Below are positions 30,401 through 43,426 of a stretch of DNA of 64,000 bases, in pieces. The DNA is from Apostichopus japonicus (Eukaryota > Echinodermata > Holothuroidea > Aspidochirotida > Stichopodidae): the NCBI RefSeq assembly GCF_037975245.1, contig NC_092563.1:4039001-4103000 (forward strand), read 5' to 3'. The translations under genes were made by a program, and so were the position numbers. A model generated the notes under the pieces. The model was not told the DNA's origin, made no database searches, and saw only the letters and a list, made by a program, of their open reading frames with translations. Position 1 is the first letter of the stretch. Every line of letters begins with the position of its first letter.

Positions 30401-31440
30401 TGAGGCGACAGAAAATTAACATTTATAGAACAACAATGTACAGAATTTCTGTCGCAAGTTAATGCCAAGAATGATTACATTTTAGGAAACAACTGTGCAG
30501 ACTACAACAAATCAATAAATTCAAATTGAAAAGTGCGAGGCATGTATAAGCAACTGTTTATGGGGAGGGGAAAGGAAGGGAAATAAAAGGGAACAAGGGG
30601 GGGGGGGGGGGCTCAACCAGCAGATGCAGCTGATTGCTATAGCTGTCTTTAATTCCCTTGACAATCCAGTACCAAGGATTGAAAGGGTGGACATTATAAA
30701 ATATTTAAAATCCTGCAGTTAGAATTCAAAGTCATCAAAAGAGAGAACAAGAGGCGGAGAGAGAGGTAGAGAGAACGAGAGGGAGATATAATGGGAAAAA
30801 AAATAGATGGGCACATTTATACTTTTCACCCATATTTATTTATTCAACATCAAAACAAATAACACAATAATAAATGAAAACTTCAAAATATACAATTAAC
30901 ATCACCTTCATTAAATTCTTCTTAAAAAGAAAATCAATTTGACGTGTGAAAATGATTACTAATGCCGGTATGATTGTATCAGTGCAAAATTGTAATATGG
31001 TCAATTCATTTGTTATTTGCTATTTGGAGATAAAACACCTCACGTGACAAATGTAATTTTGCTAGTATTAGCGAAGAACTAATCTGGCCACTAAAATGAA
31101 AGACTGCAATTTACTTTCGATATTTAGTTATTACACCTTGCATTATAAGTACAATTATAAGTGCATAGCAAGAAGGCATAAGGGGACATAAAGATTTATG
31201 TGGACTTAACAAATTTATGAGGACTCAAATGTATGTATCGATGCTGTATCTTTGGTCTACGATACTGACCTTACTAAGAAGACATCATCAGTAGGCTATT
31301 ACTATTAAAATACATCCTTTTTATTATTAATTATGTAAATGATCACTTCATAATTTGATAACAAATTTGTCGGTATCATGTATAAACCATTGCTTGCTAT
31401 AGTTACAGGGTACCACAGACCTCTACCTAACTAAGGTGAT
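27485..31440. other. Gene-free interval upstream of NGDN with G-run-containing repeat debris
   Basis: The NGDN promoter should lie just above 27484. Two near-identical segments ('cttgagattatcaagca' at about 28229 and 28388, 'cccgtgtcaaattta') form an imperfect direct repeat of about 160 bp. Long G or C homopolymers occur near 28720, 29950, 30145, 30360 and 30597-30611, inside MITE-like, ORF-less sequence. No gene is recognised. Confidence 0.5.
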
Positions 31441-31469
31441 CTTCACTAGATGACTCCAAAATTAAAATT

Positions 31470-31990
31470 TACATTGTGACACATGGTAACAATGTATTAT
31501 GCTTGTCATAACCTGCTTACAGGAATCAACAAAATGGGATATATCAATGGAGAGTGACTTCATAAAGAGTATGTAATATGTGACACATGATAACTATGTA
31601 TTGTGCTTGTCATAACCTGCTTACAGGAATCAACAAAATGGGATATCAATGGAGAGTGACATCATAAAGACTATGTAATCTGTAACACATGATAACTATG
31701 TATTGTGCTTGACATTACCTGTTAACAGGCAATACCTGATTACAGGAATCAACAAAATGGGATATCAATAGAGAGTGACATCATAAAGACTATGTAATCT
31801 GTGACACATGATAACTATGTATTGTGCTTGACATTACCTGTTAACAGGCAATACCTGATTACAGGAATCAACAAAATGGGATATCAATAGAGAGTGACAT
31901 CATAAAGACTATGTAATCTGTGACACATGATAACTATGTATTGTGCTTGACAAATCCTGATTATAGGAATCAGCAAAGAGATATATCAAA
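31470..31990. repeat. Long-period tandem repeat (five units, 101-120 bp)
   Basis: Units start near 31475, 31580, 31680, 31800 and 31920 with 'gtgacacatgataactatgt' or close variants, and include 'aggaatcaacaaaatgggat' and 'gagagtgacatcataaag'. The third and fourth units are about 119-120 bp because they carry an extra 'acctgttaacaggcaat', which contains the perfect palindrome CCTGTTAACAGG. Confidence 0.85.
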
Positions 31991-34119
31991 ATGGAGAGAT
32001 GTTAATCCCATTTTCACACCTTCCGCCCCACCCCCCCCCCCTCCCACACACACACACAAAGGAAAATAGTCATTTGTCTTTGACATAAACATATTCCGTA
32101 TAACACAAATATCAGAAAAGATGAAGTCATAAAAGTAAACTGTGTATTAAACCAGTGATATTATACCTACAGTAATTGATACAGAGAATGATCAATAAGG
32201 TTTTGTACAAAATCATCCATTGTGTATGGACAGTATATTGATTTCATGGAACTATAAGTATGAGGTCTTTAGCTAGAATATATCATTTAATGTAATCATC
32301 TATAATATGCATATTCATGTACATTGTCATGACATAACATATAATGCCCAAACAGAAAAAAAAAATGTAATGTAAATGTTTTAAATCTTTGACTATCACA
32401 CTAAAGATAATGGGCTGTAACAATCCTTCAACATGATCCATGTCATAAACTACGTCTTATTTACTTCAAATCTGCTAAAAAATGTCAACCCAGTACCTTC
32501 AACAATGTCCCCCAAAGACATGGCTGGCAGTTTACAATGAAATATCATCTAAACAAAATGTGCCCTGACATATGATCAAAGAATTACATGCAAGATCATC
32601 TTCAACCAAAGATTGATCAAGTGAAAGGAATTTGCTATCATCTTCATCTTGTTAAACTGTAACTTAACACTCACCACCACTCTAACGCTATCATCCTTAT
32701 ACGTCTGCTCCAACGGCGATGGTTAACATGATCAATACTGACTTACATCAGTAAAACATTACTGTGAGATAAGAACAATGTCCAAAATAGCAGGCTAAAG
32801 GAATGGCAAGTACCACATGGTACAGTGTCCATAATTACTTGTCTAGCACTGATTATTTGCAATGGCTGCATAGATCTATATATTTTTTTTACTACAGTGT
32901 ATATTACAGTTAAATACAAACCCACACATAAACAAAGAAAGAAAGGAACTTAAACCATTGGAAAGAATGTGGGAAAAATCCTCAAATTATTCATAACCAG
33001 TCCTTGCCTATTTTACTTGTTATGTTTGTACCAAATCAAAGAATATAGTGTTTATAACTGATTTGAGGTCACATATTAAAAGTGAATGTCAAATTCATTC
33101 TTCTGAGTAGAATCCACTCTTTTATAAATACTGTACCATAAAAGGTATTGAAACTGTGCCACTATTGAGTGAAGCCAGAATGACAGAAATGGTCCACAAT
33201 TTTCACCATAACATTTTGTTAAAATACATAAATTTCTTAGGTGTGCATCTTCTTAAGACATTGGCAAAAGGTACTGTAGATATTCAAAAAAAAATTAGTG
33301 GGACTTTATCTTGACAATGAGTAAAAATTTGCCAGTTCAAACTCTTTGAAGTGCATCACAACCGAACCTACCATGCTACAATACATAGCAAGTCTTGTGT
33401 TCCTTAAATCTACTTTATTACAGTTCTTCTCACTCCTTTCATATACGTTACAGTTAATTTCAGCCGAGCATCCATCCATTTCCTGTTTTTCTCAAACATT
33501 TCTCGTTAAGCACTCATTCACTGTGCAGCATCTCATTACAAACGAGAAACCCAGAAGATACTCCAGTATAATGACATTATTATCTTCTCTACGAGCATTT
33601 ACGGGCTTATATTAAAATAGGTCAGCTCCTCCTGTGCTATTGATTTCTTTCTTGCACGACCCAATCAAAGTTGGATTTTACCTAAAACCCCCCTTTTTAT
33701 TCTCTCTCTCTCTACACAGCTATCTTTCCAATTTTGACGAATTTTTCATGCCTTTTGAGAGCATTTGCCGATGGAAATAATCTATTAATTCAGTTACGAA
33801 TCAGGAGCTTGTGTCCATTTAGCGATAAAATTGAATCATTCAAGCCTTGGTGAACAAAGCCGGTTCTTGAGTGTCAGCTATAAGCTAGTGGAAACAACGA
33901 AAGATTTCATTCACAGAAAGAATTTTAGACCTTTGGCAAAACTGCGATCAGAAAATATGCAAGAGATGTGCATCTTGTTGTACATAGCTTAAAGGTACTG
34001 AATGATGTCAACAGTTAGGAAAAAGCTAGAAAAGTGAGGGAGAAAAAATAAACTTGAGATATCTTATCAGAGAAACTGGAATGTACAAACAAGTCAGATG
34101 GCGACCAAATATACAATAT
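31991..34119. other. No recognised feature
   Basis: AT-rich unique sequence follows the tandem array, with one C-rich and (CA)n patch at about 32025-32060. ORFs are short and have no recognisable domain. Confidence 0.4.
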
Positions 34120-34415
34120 GTAAATTTTGATATTTACAAGACGAATTCTTTAATGTGAAATTGAAATCATTGGTACAGTTTGAGGTCGTTATGTCTCTTA
34201 AAAGCAAAATGTAAACCTACAACTTAATTAAAGGAACAGAAACTTTTAAAATCAGTTTGCAATAATTGTTCAACCTTAATGTAAACTTGATAATTACAAG
34301 ACGAATTCTTTAATGTGAAATTGAAGTCATTGGTACAGTTTGAGGTCGTTTTGTCTATTAAAAGCAAAATGTAAACCTACAACCTAATTAATGGAATACA
34401 AAACTTTTAAAATCA
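34120..34415. repeat. Tandem direct duplication, ~135 bp at a 160-bp period
   Basis: 'ttacaagacgaattctttaa' and the following sequence 'cattggtacagtttgaggtc' occur first at about 34134 and again at 34294, with only scattered substitutions through 'aaaacttttaaaatcagtt'. Confidence 0.85.
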
Positions 34416-35394
34416 GTTCTGTTATTAATGTTCCCTACACAATATTAACCCTATTCGATACATTCTTTTGTCTTATTACATATTTGTTCGTTAGATCGAC
34501 GAAGTTCATGTTCTTTTTTTTGGGGGGGGGGGTGAGGGGCTAATATCATTTAAAGGCAAATTATTACAGTGCTACTTTTATGCTGAAACTGCTCATCTAA
34601 TATTAAGGCGTTTTGCACAGTATATTATATATACCGGACAATGAACTACAAATGCTACTTTTTTACGGTGCATCTACTTCCTAAAGAACGAGAAAGTCAC
34701 ATGAAATAAAAGACAGACTGAGTCACCGTCGAATTTGATACCACTGGAAAATTAGTCTGGTTTATATTACTTGGAAAAGCAAAGAGTTTTCAGATCAAAA
34801 TAAACTTCTCCTCTTTTCTCTTGATATCATAAATCACCACCGTCATCGTTAGAATGGATAAAGGATACAAATAACTGACAACGTATCGTCCTAGACGAGA
34901 AAGTTTGTCTATTTTCTTTGCAGGTGGATTGATTCCAAATGAATTCCTTCGTTACACTAGCGCACATCTCCCGGTTTCGGTGACTTATCTTTAAAACTCA
35001 AATTCTACCGAGATCGACCGATTCCCCGAAGAGAGGCAATTCTACACTTGACGGGAAATGATGCCACGGAAAATATGTAGATGCATAAAATTTACAACGG
35101 CATGTATTGGTTAGTTTTGTCCTTTTCCATGCAGAGAGTTGGTTGCGACAGTTTTTTGGTGAGAGTAAGTGACATTTTTGGCTTCAATTGCTGGAATTGA
35201 AATACTCTAGGATGATAAAAAATCGATAAGACATCATAACTGACTGGTTTGATTTAATACTCACCAGTAATATTTCAATTCTTACAGTAAACATTTGCAT
35301 TTTTTTTCCCCTTCTGATTCAGGCAGTAACACATGTTTAAGTGTTCGGTGAGCACAATATTGAATATTTGTCTGCAAATATGTATATATACATG

Positions 35395-35492
35395 TTTGCT
35401 AATATATGTATGTATGTATGTTTGTATGTGTGTATGCATGGGTGTATGTATGTATGTATGTGTATATATATATATTTATATATAAATATATA

Positions 35493-35531
<39 letters not shown>

Positions 35532-35586
35532 GAAAAACGTATTTTATATATAAAATATATATATATATATATATAAATATACATAA

Positions 35587-35626
<40 letters not shown>

Positions 35627-35630
35627 ATAG

Positions 35631-35686
<56 letters not shown>

Positions 35687-35690
35687 AAAA
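35395..35690. repeat. (TGTA)n then long imperfect (TA)n microsatellite
   Basis: TATG-type tetranucleotide repeats (about 35405-35462) run into about 220 bp of nearly pure TA dinucleotides. ORFs predicted here (poly Tyr-Ile) are artefacts of the repeat. Confidence 0.95.
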
Positions 35691-36320
35691 CTATAAAGTA
35701 CTTAACATGAAAGGTAGTTTTGAAATTACTTTTAGAGACAGACATTGTTTACGACCAGATGGGGGACATAAAACCGTAATCCTTCCTTTTACCAACTTCA
35801 ATAAGGATTGAAATATACTGTGTGGTACAATTGAATATAAAGCGTTTTTAAACAATCATGTGTTTGTGCATCTAAAATATAAATTTGATGGCCTACAGTG
35901 CATAATGCCCTTCAAGATTGTAGAAAAACTCATCAAAATGGTTAAAAGAATTCCAGGCTTTGAAGTGATCTACAGTAATAAATGTTTGTGCATATGACCA
36001 ATCACCCATCACTTGCGATAAGTAAATTATTAATCATACACTACAATGCAATTTGATCTAATTACTATAAACTTGCTATAAGCATTGTTACAAATTAGCA
36101 TACATTTAAAAAGTTATGGATAAAATATAAAGCATGTTGCTTTGTGTTATAATGAACATAGATATTAAACACATCATGATGACAAAAGATGAAAGTAAAA
36201 CAGAATGAGTGACCAACAAATTGAAAATTCCAGTGTGTGTAATTTAAAAAAAAAAAAAGGTTTTGCATCATCAAGGGTGGATGAAAACTATAACATTTCA
36301 CAATTGACTGTTCTTTGCAA

Positions 36321-36421
36321 TTACTCAATGTTATCTAGTTTGAGCTCTTCCCAATCTCCGCCGGAATATCGAATAGTCTTCCTCGTTCCAGGAATAAATT
36401 GGATGTAAATCTCGCTCAAGG
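36321..36421 (-). CDS. Candidate C-terminal coding exon of an unrecognised gene (low confidence)
   Basis: On the minus strand an acceptor 'acctggtag' (AG at 36423-36422) is followed by 101 nt open to a TAA at 36323-36321. It encodes a 32-residue tail beginning LSEIYIQFIPGT and ending in GGDWEELKLDNIE. The composition is protein-like and unlike the surrounding AT-rich sequence. Another minus-strand frame is also open here (from about 36570 to 36330), ending in a stop. I cannot assign a family and found no matching upstream exon, so this may be a lone exon of an unrecognised minus-strand gene or chance. Confidence 0.3.
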
Positions 36422-37797
36422 CTACCAGGTAAATACTTCACTGCTTCAGCCTTCAACCTTAACAAGCTAATCTCGGCATTACCACCCACCCGCCAGCCTC
36501 TGAATCTTTTATTATTTCTAGCAAATCCTTTAGACGAGAAAACGTTCCCGTCATCGTCGTAGATAGAAAAACCACTGAGATCTCAATTTTATTGATCAAC
36601 GTTAGCCAAAGTTGCTTTTTTTTATAAGCGGACTAACGACGGATTACCAATTTTCAGGGAGAGCCAGTGAATTGGTATGACAGTTTCATTTTTATTGTTT
36701 CTGCTCGGTTGACTTATTATTTCACAATGCAACCTGCAGTTAACTCCAAAAAGTACACAGCAAATCTTTAAAAAGATGATATATCCAATGTCATTTTTTT
36801 CAATGTTCAAAGTGGAGAAGGTGAACTTTCTGCAAAAGTTTACATGCTAACATAGCAAACTCACTTCTGAAACTGGAAGCTAAATGAATTTATTATTGAA
36901 GAAATGGTTATCTTCCTTCTCGATCAGCCTGGTTTTTTATTTGATCTGTTTTTTTACTACAAACCTCATATTACTTTGTCCTTGCTGAGAAGACAAGAAT
37001 ATTTTTTCTTCACCATTATGGATGTCTAGAACTCTAGATTCAAAACAGTCGAGAAAAATATTTTTTCTAAAATGCTTTGCAATTATGTTAACATACAATT
37101 TGTAGGAAATAGACATAATTCTATTTCAAGTGGACTAAGTCACCCTGAGAGGACATTTTGAAGTATAGACAACCAGCAAATGTCCAGAGATGAAAAGTAA
37201 AGCCAAAAGAAAAATGATACATTAATACCTTAACAGGAAAGAAACTTGGTTATAGTGAAAAGTGGTTGAACCACAAAATCTCTGAATGTCATGATGTAGA
37301 AATATCTGTCCTAAATCTATATTGCAATCCAATCAATTATATTTCAAAAATTTCAGTTTTCTATTGTTTTTCCTACTTCCCCCCTCCCCCACCCCCCCTA
37401 TTCAGGTTTCTATTGATAACCTAAACACCTATGTTGTAATGTTTTATTATAGGTATATAACTTGTATAATTCCTCTCTCTAGCAGACACCTGCAGAAACA
37501 TCTGCTACAACTATTTATTAAATACACATTTATTATACAGACAGAACTGAAGCGTCAACATACACCCAGGAGAAAATTGTTTTTTTTTTTTACTTCTGCA
37601 CAGCTAAAGCGACAGTCATTTTTCATCATTCTAAAATCAAGCAACACAGCATTCATACATACACTGGATGATCCGTCAACTCAACTAAATCGTGCGGTCA
37701 CGATATATTGGCTGCTTTCACTTACGAGTCGTAAAAACGTTTACTTCAGGCCACAAGATTGAACATGTTTGCATCCAATTGAAAATGTTATATGCAA

Positions 37798-37833
37798 TTA
37801 TATATATATATATATATATATATTACATATAAC

Positions 37834-37870
<37 letters not shown>

Positions 37871-37932
37871 GATATTACTTCAGGTCACAAGATAGAAAAT
37901 GTTTTCATCCAATTTAAAATGTTCTATGCAAT

Positions 37933-37963
<31 letters not shown>

Positions 37964-38074
37964 TGCAAATAAAATTTATATATATATATATATATATCTA
38001 TATATATAATGATATATATATATATCTATATATATGTATATATATATATAATGATATATATATATATATCTATA

Positions 38075-38107
<33 letters not shown>

Positions 38108-38150
38108 CATTATATAAATGTATATATATATATATATAAATGTATATCAT
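37798..38150. repeat. (TA)n microsatellite blocks with a duplicated spacer
   Basis: Several TA tracts are separated by short spacers. The string 'tacttcaggccacaagattgaa' (around 37741) and its variant at 37875 ('tacttcaggtcacaagatag') show that a unit of unique plus TA sequence was duplicated, each followed by 'atgcaattatatatat'. Confidence 0.85.
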
Positions 38151-41100
38151 ATCGCAGCAAATTCAAATCAAAATGTAGCACTAAGGAGTCAACTTTCACT
38201 TTAAGGAATAATCTTTTGAGCGATTGCCCATCTTATACGAGCAATTGCTCAGCAATGTCATTCATCAGGGGGAAGTCTGGTATTTCTCCAGCCCACACAA
38301 ACTGTAGCAATCCATTTCAGCGAGAGAGATTATCTTAATATCATACCTAGGTAAGCATAAATCTCAATTACTGACACTATAGTCTCTATCTTTGGAACTC
38401 CTTTCAATTAATCTATGCTCCTAGCCTTTCACTCTCTCCTTCATGGATAAACAGGCCTCTCTTTTTTTGTGCCAGTAATGGGCCATAAGATCTTAATTTA
38501 ATGGATATGAAACAGAATTGTGGATTTTTTTTTGTGGGTCAAGAAGCTCCAGTTCAGTGAAGAGTAAGTACGAGTCTTCACTCGTCAAGGAAACAGACTA
38601 AGGACTCTGGCAAACACGACATTAGAGACTGTTTGATATACCCAGAGTAGAATATGGTTACTTGGATTTCAGCTAAAATCAGGGCAAGAGTTCTAAATGT
38701 GTTTTTTTTGTTTTTTTGAGACAAACAGGAAGAAACGTACCTTTCGAGATTTTCCAAAAGAGAGCGACAAATTTGGCGCTCTCTGGGTAACAATTCTAGG
38801 TTAATAAAAAAGGAAAAAAATAAAACATTGCTAAGCTCTCAAATTTGAAACTCCAAATTGAATATGTAAATACACTTTTCCATCTCCAAAATGTGGCTGA
38901 TACCTTCCATTCAAGTTTCTGTTAGCGAGACAACTGAGAATTGGGATAGCTTAGGGAGATAAACTAGAGGGCATGTATATGGGTATGGGACCAATTTTGC
39001 TGGGGGGGGGGAAGGGGAGGGTGGGGGAGTTGGGGAGGTGAGAACATATATCTTGCTCTTAAATGGGGTGGTAAAAAGGGGATCCACACACAAGCTCAGC
39101 AGAATCTAGATTGCCAAAAGAAGTTGTAATATCTATTGCAGTATATTGCCTTGCCTACTTATGTCTGCAATTTATGCCCAGAATTTCATGATAATACAAA
39201 CAAGTTATTAAAATAATCTCTGAAAAATTAATTTATTCAAATTAGAAGAGGATTGTCTGAATAACTACTTGCACAAATTAACAACTGATATTCATCAACT
39301 GTGCTCTTTCTTTGAAAACTTAGCGACAAATGATGAAGTTGACTGCACAGGCACATGTGCACGAAGGAATAAACGTGACTTACTTCAGCCAAACATTTTC
39401 TTACAAGTGCTACAAAGTTGTGGAAGTTTTCCGTTGAGACAAACGTCAAGATGCTTGCCCAACCGTTTCCTTACATTTGTGATCTTAATTCAAGGTTGTT
39501 GCTTTTAAAAGATGAACTAATTAGATGAAAAGAATGATGCTGTTGAGATATAACACCTGTGAGAAAGATCCAATACAATCTTGAAATGAGATGTACAAGT
39601 ATCGTTAATGTTACACAACTTGAAGTACTGTACACATTAGAGATCAGCATTGATTAGATGTCTTCAATATTAGGGACCACAATTATCTCCCTCAAGGGAA
39701 AGAAAATGCTCCGAGCATCAAAGCCTGTTTGATTCTAACAAAGCAAAGTACAAGAATCTCTAGGAACAAAGAAGGTACTGACTACAATAAATGTGTAACA
39801 GCTCTGACAAAAAAACATCTGTGTGCATGATCTGATGTGAACATGTAAAGTAATTGCATATTATGTGAGTATAAAATAGACACTCACAGCATTGTTTTTG
39901 TCCTTGAAAAAAAATGACAATGTAATGTTACATTTCTACAGATAAATAAAATAAATAATATATATGCAAAGTTGGGCAACAGTAACTGTAAAAACATGTA
40001 TTCTGTAACATTACACAACAGTCAAACGCATGTTGTCAGTGTAAACACAGTAACAGGAAAGTGTCAGTGTTATCTGACAACTGAATGCATACAGCCACTG
40101 TTACAGTATATGATAACAGTGAAATGCATGCATAACCAGTTTGATCTTACAGTAGTCAAGTGCATGCAACCAGTACTATCTGACAACAGTGATGCTGATT
40201 CATTCAGACAGTCGCACCCCCCCCCCCCTTCCCCCAAAGAAAAGATATATATAATCACCCGTATTGCTGGCAGACTGACTATATAAGATATTAGTGCACA
40301 GTGCATTAATTGTATACCAACTATGTGCCATACAACCTAAACAGTTGAAAATTCTTCGACACTGTTTCAAAAGTTGCAAACTAGAGCACCATCCAACTAT
40401 GACTTTACCAACATTTCTTCAAAGTGGAGGGGTCCCCCGACCCTTGACGACATAGCATCTTAATGCACCCCCTCCTCCTGCCCCCCCAATAAATGTTGGT
40501 TGCACCCCTGCAGTGTATAGAGTCAAATTAAAGCAAGCGCAGCTGAGCTCCATCTGACAATGACAAGCAAGAAACATGTAGTCTGAGTAGTTATCTGACA
40601 GCAGTGAATGGTATGCAGTTGTAGTATCAGACAACCATAAACTACATGTAAATATTCCATAGTATACCGTACTTCTCAGCAAATCACTCACAGACTTCCA
40701 GACAGAAACTGTCAATTTGTTCTTAGTACCACACTCATCATCAACTATAGTAGTCATACATTGCAGTGTACATATACAATTTCATATTGTCAGAGATTTA
40801 AATCTTTTGACTTGTTCCATATTTCAAAATTCCAAGTCTTGCGATTCATGCTAATAGACAATAGCTTTCCAATTATAGAAATGGACTGCACAGAGTGAGA
40901 GCTGCATGCTGTGAAATATATTCATATGTGAGTAATATTGACATAGTGCATTATATGGGTAGCAATATGAACAAGCTGTGTCTGGTGATAAGATCACACA
41001 AGCTACAGATTAGGAGTAGTAGTCTGAGAGGAATAAAAGTAACTGGAATCATTATAACAATGCTACATCAGGTAGCAGGGTGGCTATGTTGCTATCACCA

Positions 41101-42200
41101 TCCAAGGGGGTGGGAGGGGGTGGGGTGGAGGTGTACATCCCCTTTTGCAACCCCACATTAAAAAATTAAAAAAATTAGAAGTAGTTGTGTGTAGTCCTAA
41201 TTACAGACCTAACTTATAGCCAAAATGAACATGCCTCAAAACTGTACCATTTCACATCTTAAATTTAAATTTTTCCCAGACCCCTCTCCCGACAAGGGAG
41301 AGGATTTCACTGACCTCATGACCACATCCCCTCTTTTTTTATTTTTTATTATATTGGATCTGCCCTTGATTACTTCTGTCACTTTATATCTTTCTAGTCG
41401 ACAAGCATACCGAACATACCTTAGTCTATTTCTTTGAGCAGGGATTCTTGCATTACAAACGTATCATGGACAGAACAACGCAATAAACCAACGATAGGGT
41501 CAGTGAATCTTCTCAATACAGTTATACACTGACTTGAACAGAAAAAAATTGTACAGTCACCAGTACAGTTAATGGTATGATTAAAGTTTTCATACTAACA
41601 AAGTTAAAGGTATGGGATTACTTACTAGGTGCTTGTGTGTGTGTGAGTGTGTCACACATATTCATAAACTATCAACATCATTAAGCCTGAGAGGGATTTA
41701 ATTTCATATTATACCCAAATTACAGATTGTGGGTCCTATTAAACAAAAATTTGTTTAGGAATGAAAAATCTCATGAATATTTAGGGTGAATTTATCTTTA
41801 CATTAAGGGGTTTGAAGTCGTTAGAAGTCATAAATATTTAATATTCTAATTCAGCCGCGACATTTTATACACATCTACCCTTCATCCCTACTATGAATCT
41901 GTGATTGAGCTAGTGTACACTGATAGCCATGTAAGTACAGCACATGTGTACAATCAGATGATAAAGATGTACTTTTATTTATAGCTGTTAATCTAATATT
42001 TCACAACTTGAGATATACAGTAACAACATGTCTGACCATGACGATCTCTTTTATAATTTGCTACTGCACCTGTTCATATTGTATGTTGTTTTGCAAAGCA
42101 TTGCCCTTCTTTGGAAGATTTGAAAATCAATATCCCCATCTTGATGTATGACTCTCATGACTCTTTATATGTATCTTTTAAAGCAACAGAATACCAAACT
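38151..42200. other. Gene-free interval with repeat remnants
   Basis: No gene is recognised. G-rich or C-rich runs lie at about 39000-39035, 40217-40232 and 41105-41130. 'ttgcacccctg' at 40500-40510 and 'ttggatctgcccttg' at 41355-41369 resemble single right ends of hAT-like elements, with no clear left partners. ORFs are short and unassigned. Confidence 0.4.
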
Positions 42201-42204
42201 ATAC

Positions 42205-43215
42205 TGGTTGATAGTATGACCTCCTACTGTAGCTGGTCACTGACCTCATACCTACAGGATGACTACACACAGCTCTTTATGCCTTGCAAATTAACCTCAA
42301 AACCTTACTTTACTGCTTGATAGCATGATCTGCTACAGTAGCTGTTCACTGACCTCATACAGATCTGCAGTAGAGCTATACTATACTCTAGTATGACTAC
42401 TGCTAAGTAAATCAACTTCATACTGTACACAGGTTGATAGCTAGTTTTATAGCTAGATTTATAACTAGTTATCACATCAACCTCATGCATGTGCAATAAC
42501 CAGTACTTTTTGGTATGATCTGTAGCCTGTTAAATCAACATGACAATCTATACTGGTTTATAACATGACAAGCTACTGTAGCTGTTCATAGAACTCAAAC
42601 CCACAGAATTGTTAAACCACTCTTTAGTATAATCTGCACTGCACTGAGGTGCCCCAGGAGAGACTGATTGAATTGTGCACACTTTGGTGTGTGGGTGTGA
42701 CAAGTTACCAATGACCAGGGGTTAAGTTGTAAAGTCATGTCAGGAGGCATTAGCCTCATACAAGACTGTAAACCTTCAACTTTAATCTATAATTTACATG
42801 TATATAAAACTCACACCCACAACAACACTAGTTTAAATAGCATCGACCAGTTAATGCTTTGTCCTAATACTCACAGTGTCTTGAGTATACTCTATTTATG
42901 ATCTGTAACCTGGTGAATGATAGCATGGCCTTCTATTGCAGTTTCTCCTCATCCTTTTACCTAACCATACTGGCTTTATGGTATGACTTGTGACTGTAGC
43001 TGTTCATTGACCTCATACCAGTAGTAGCTACTGTATACTACTGATTTCATGATCTGTGACCTGTTCATTGACCTCACACCTACAGTAGCTAATACCACCC
43101 ATTACTGTATTTGGAACTATACCATCAGCCTCATGCCTAACTATACTGTTATATAGTTTTAACTTCTATTTCTTCATTGACCTCACACCTGCAGTAGTCA
43201 TTGCTACTGTTTAGC
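42205..43215. repeat. Degenerate tandem repeat (tactgtagctgttcattgacctcatacctacag-type)
   Basis: At least six diverged units share 'ctgtagctgttcactgacct' and 'catacctacag'. They begin near 42209, 42316, 42555, 42970, 43050 and 43165. Spacing is irregular (about 80-400 bp), as in an old eroding array. It lies just downstream (3') of the TMEM45-like gene. Confidence 0.65.
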
Positions 43216-43426
43216 ACGATCTATAACTTGTACATCAGCCTCGTATGTTACTGTACTGGTTTTACAGCACGATCTGTCGACTGTACCAAAGGTCCATATC
43301 TGACGGTACCAGTCATGTCTGTAAACTGTTCATCTTTCTCCAAATTTGGTGACCATTTCATACATAGCTAGCTAGCTATGGACTATCTATCACGTCATCT
43401 TCAGAAAGTCCACCTCAGTCTGGTGG

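Noticed and set aside
35341-35745. Tyr/Ile-repeat ORFs on both strands (also at 37769-38338 and 49493-49756)
   Set aside because: Artefacts of (TA)n and (TGTA)n microsatellites.
37322-37762. 146-codon plus-strand ORF
   Set aside because: Composed of low-complexity Phe/Pro and AT-rich sequence next to a (TA)n tract; no domain.
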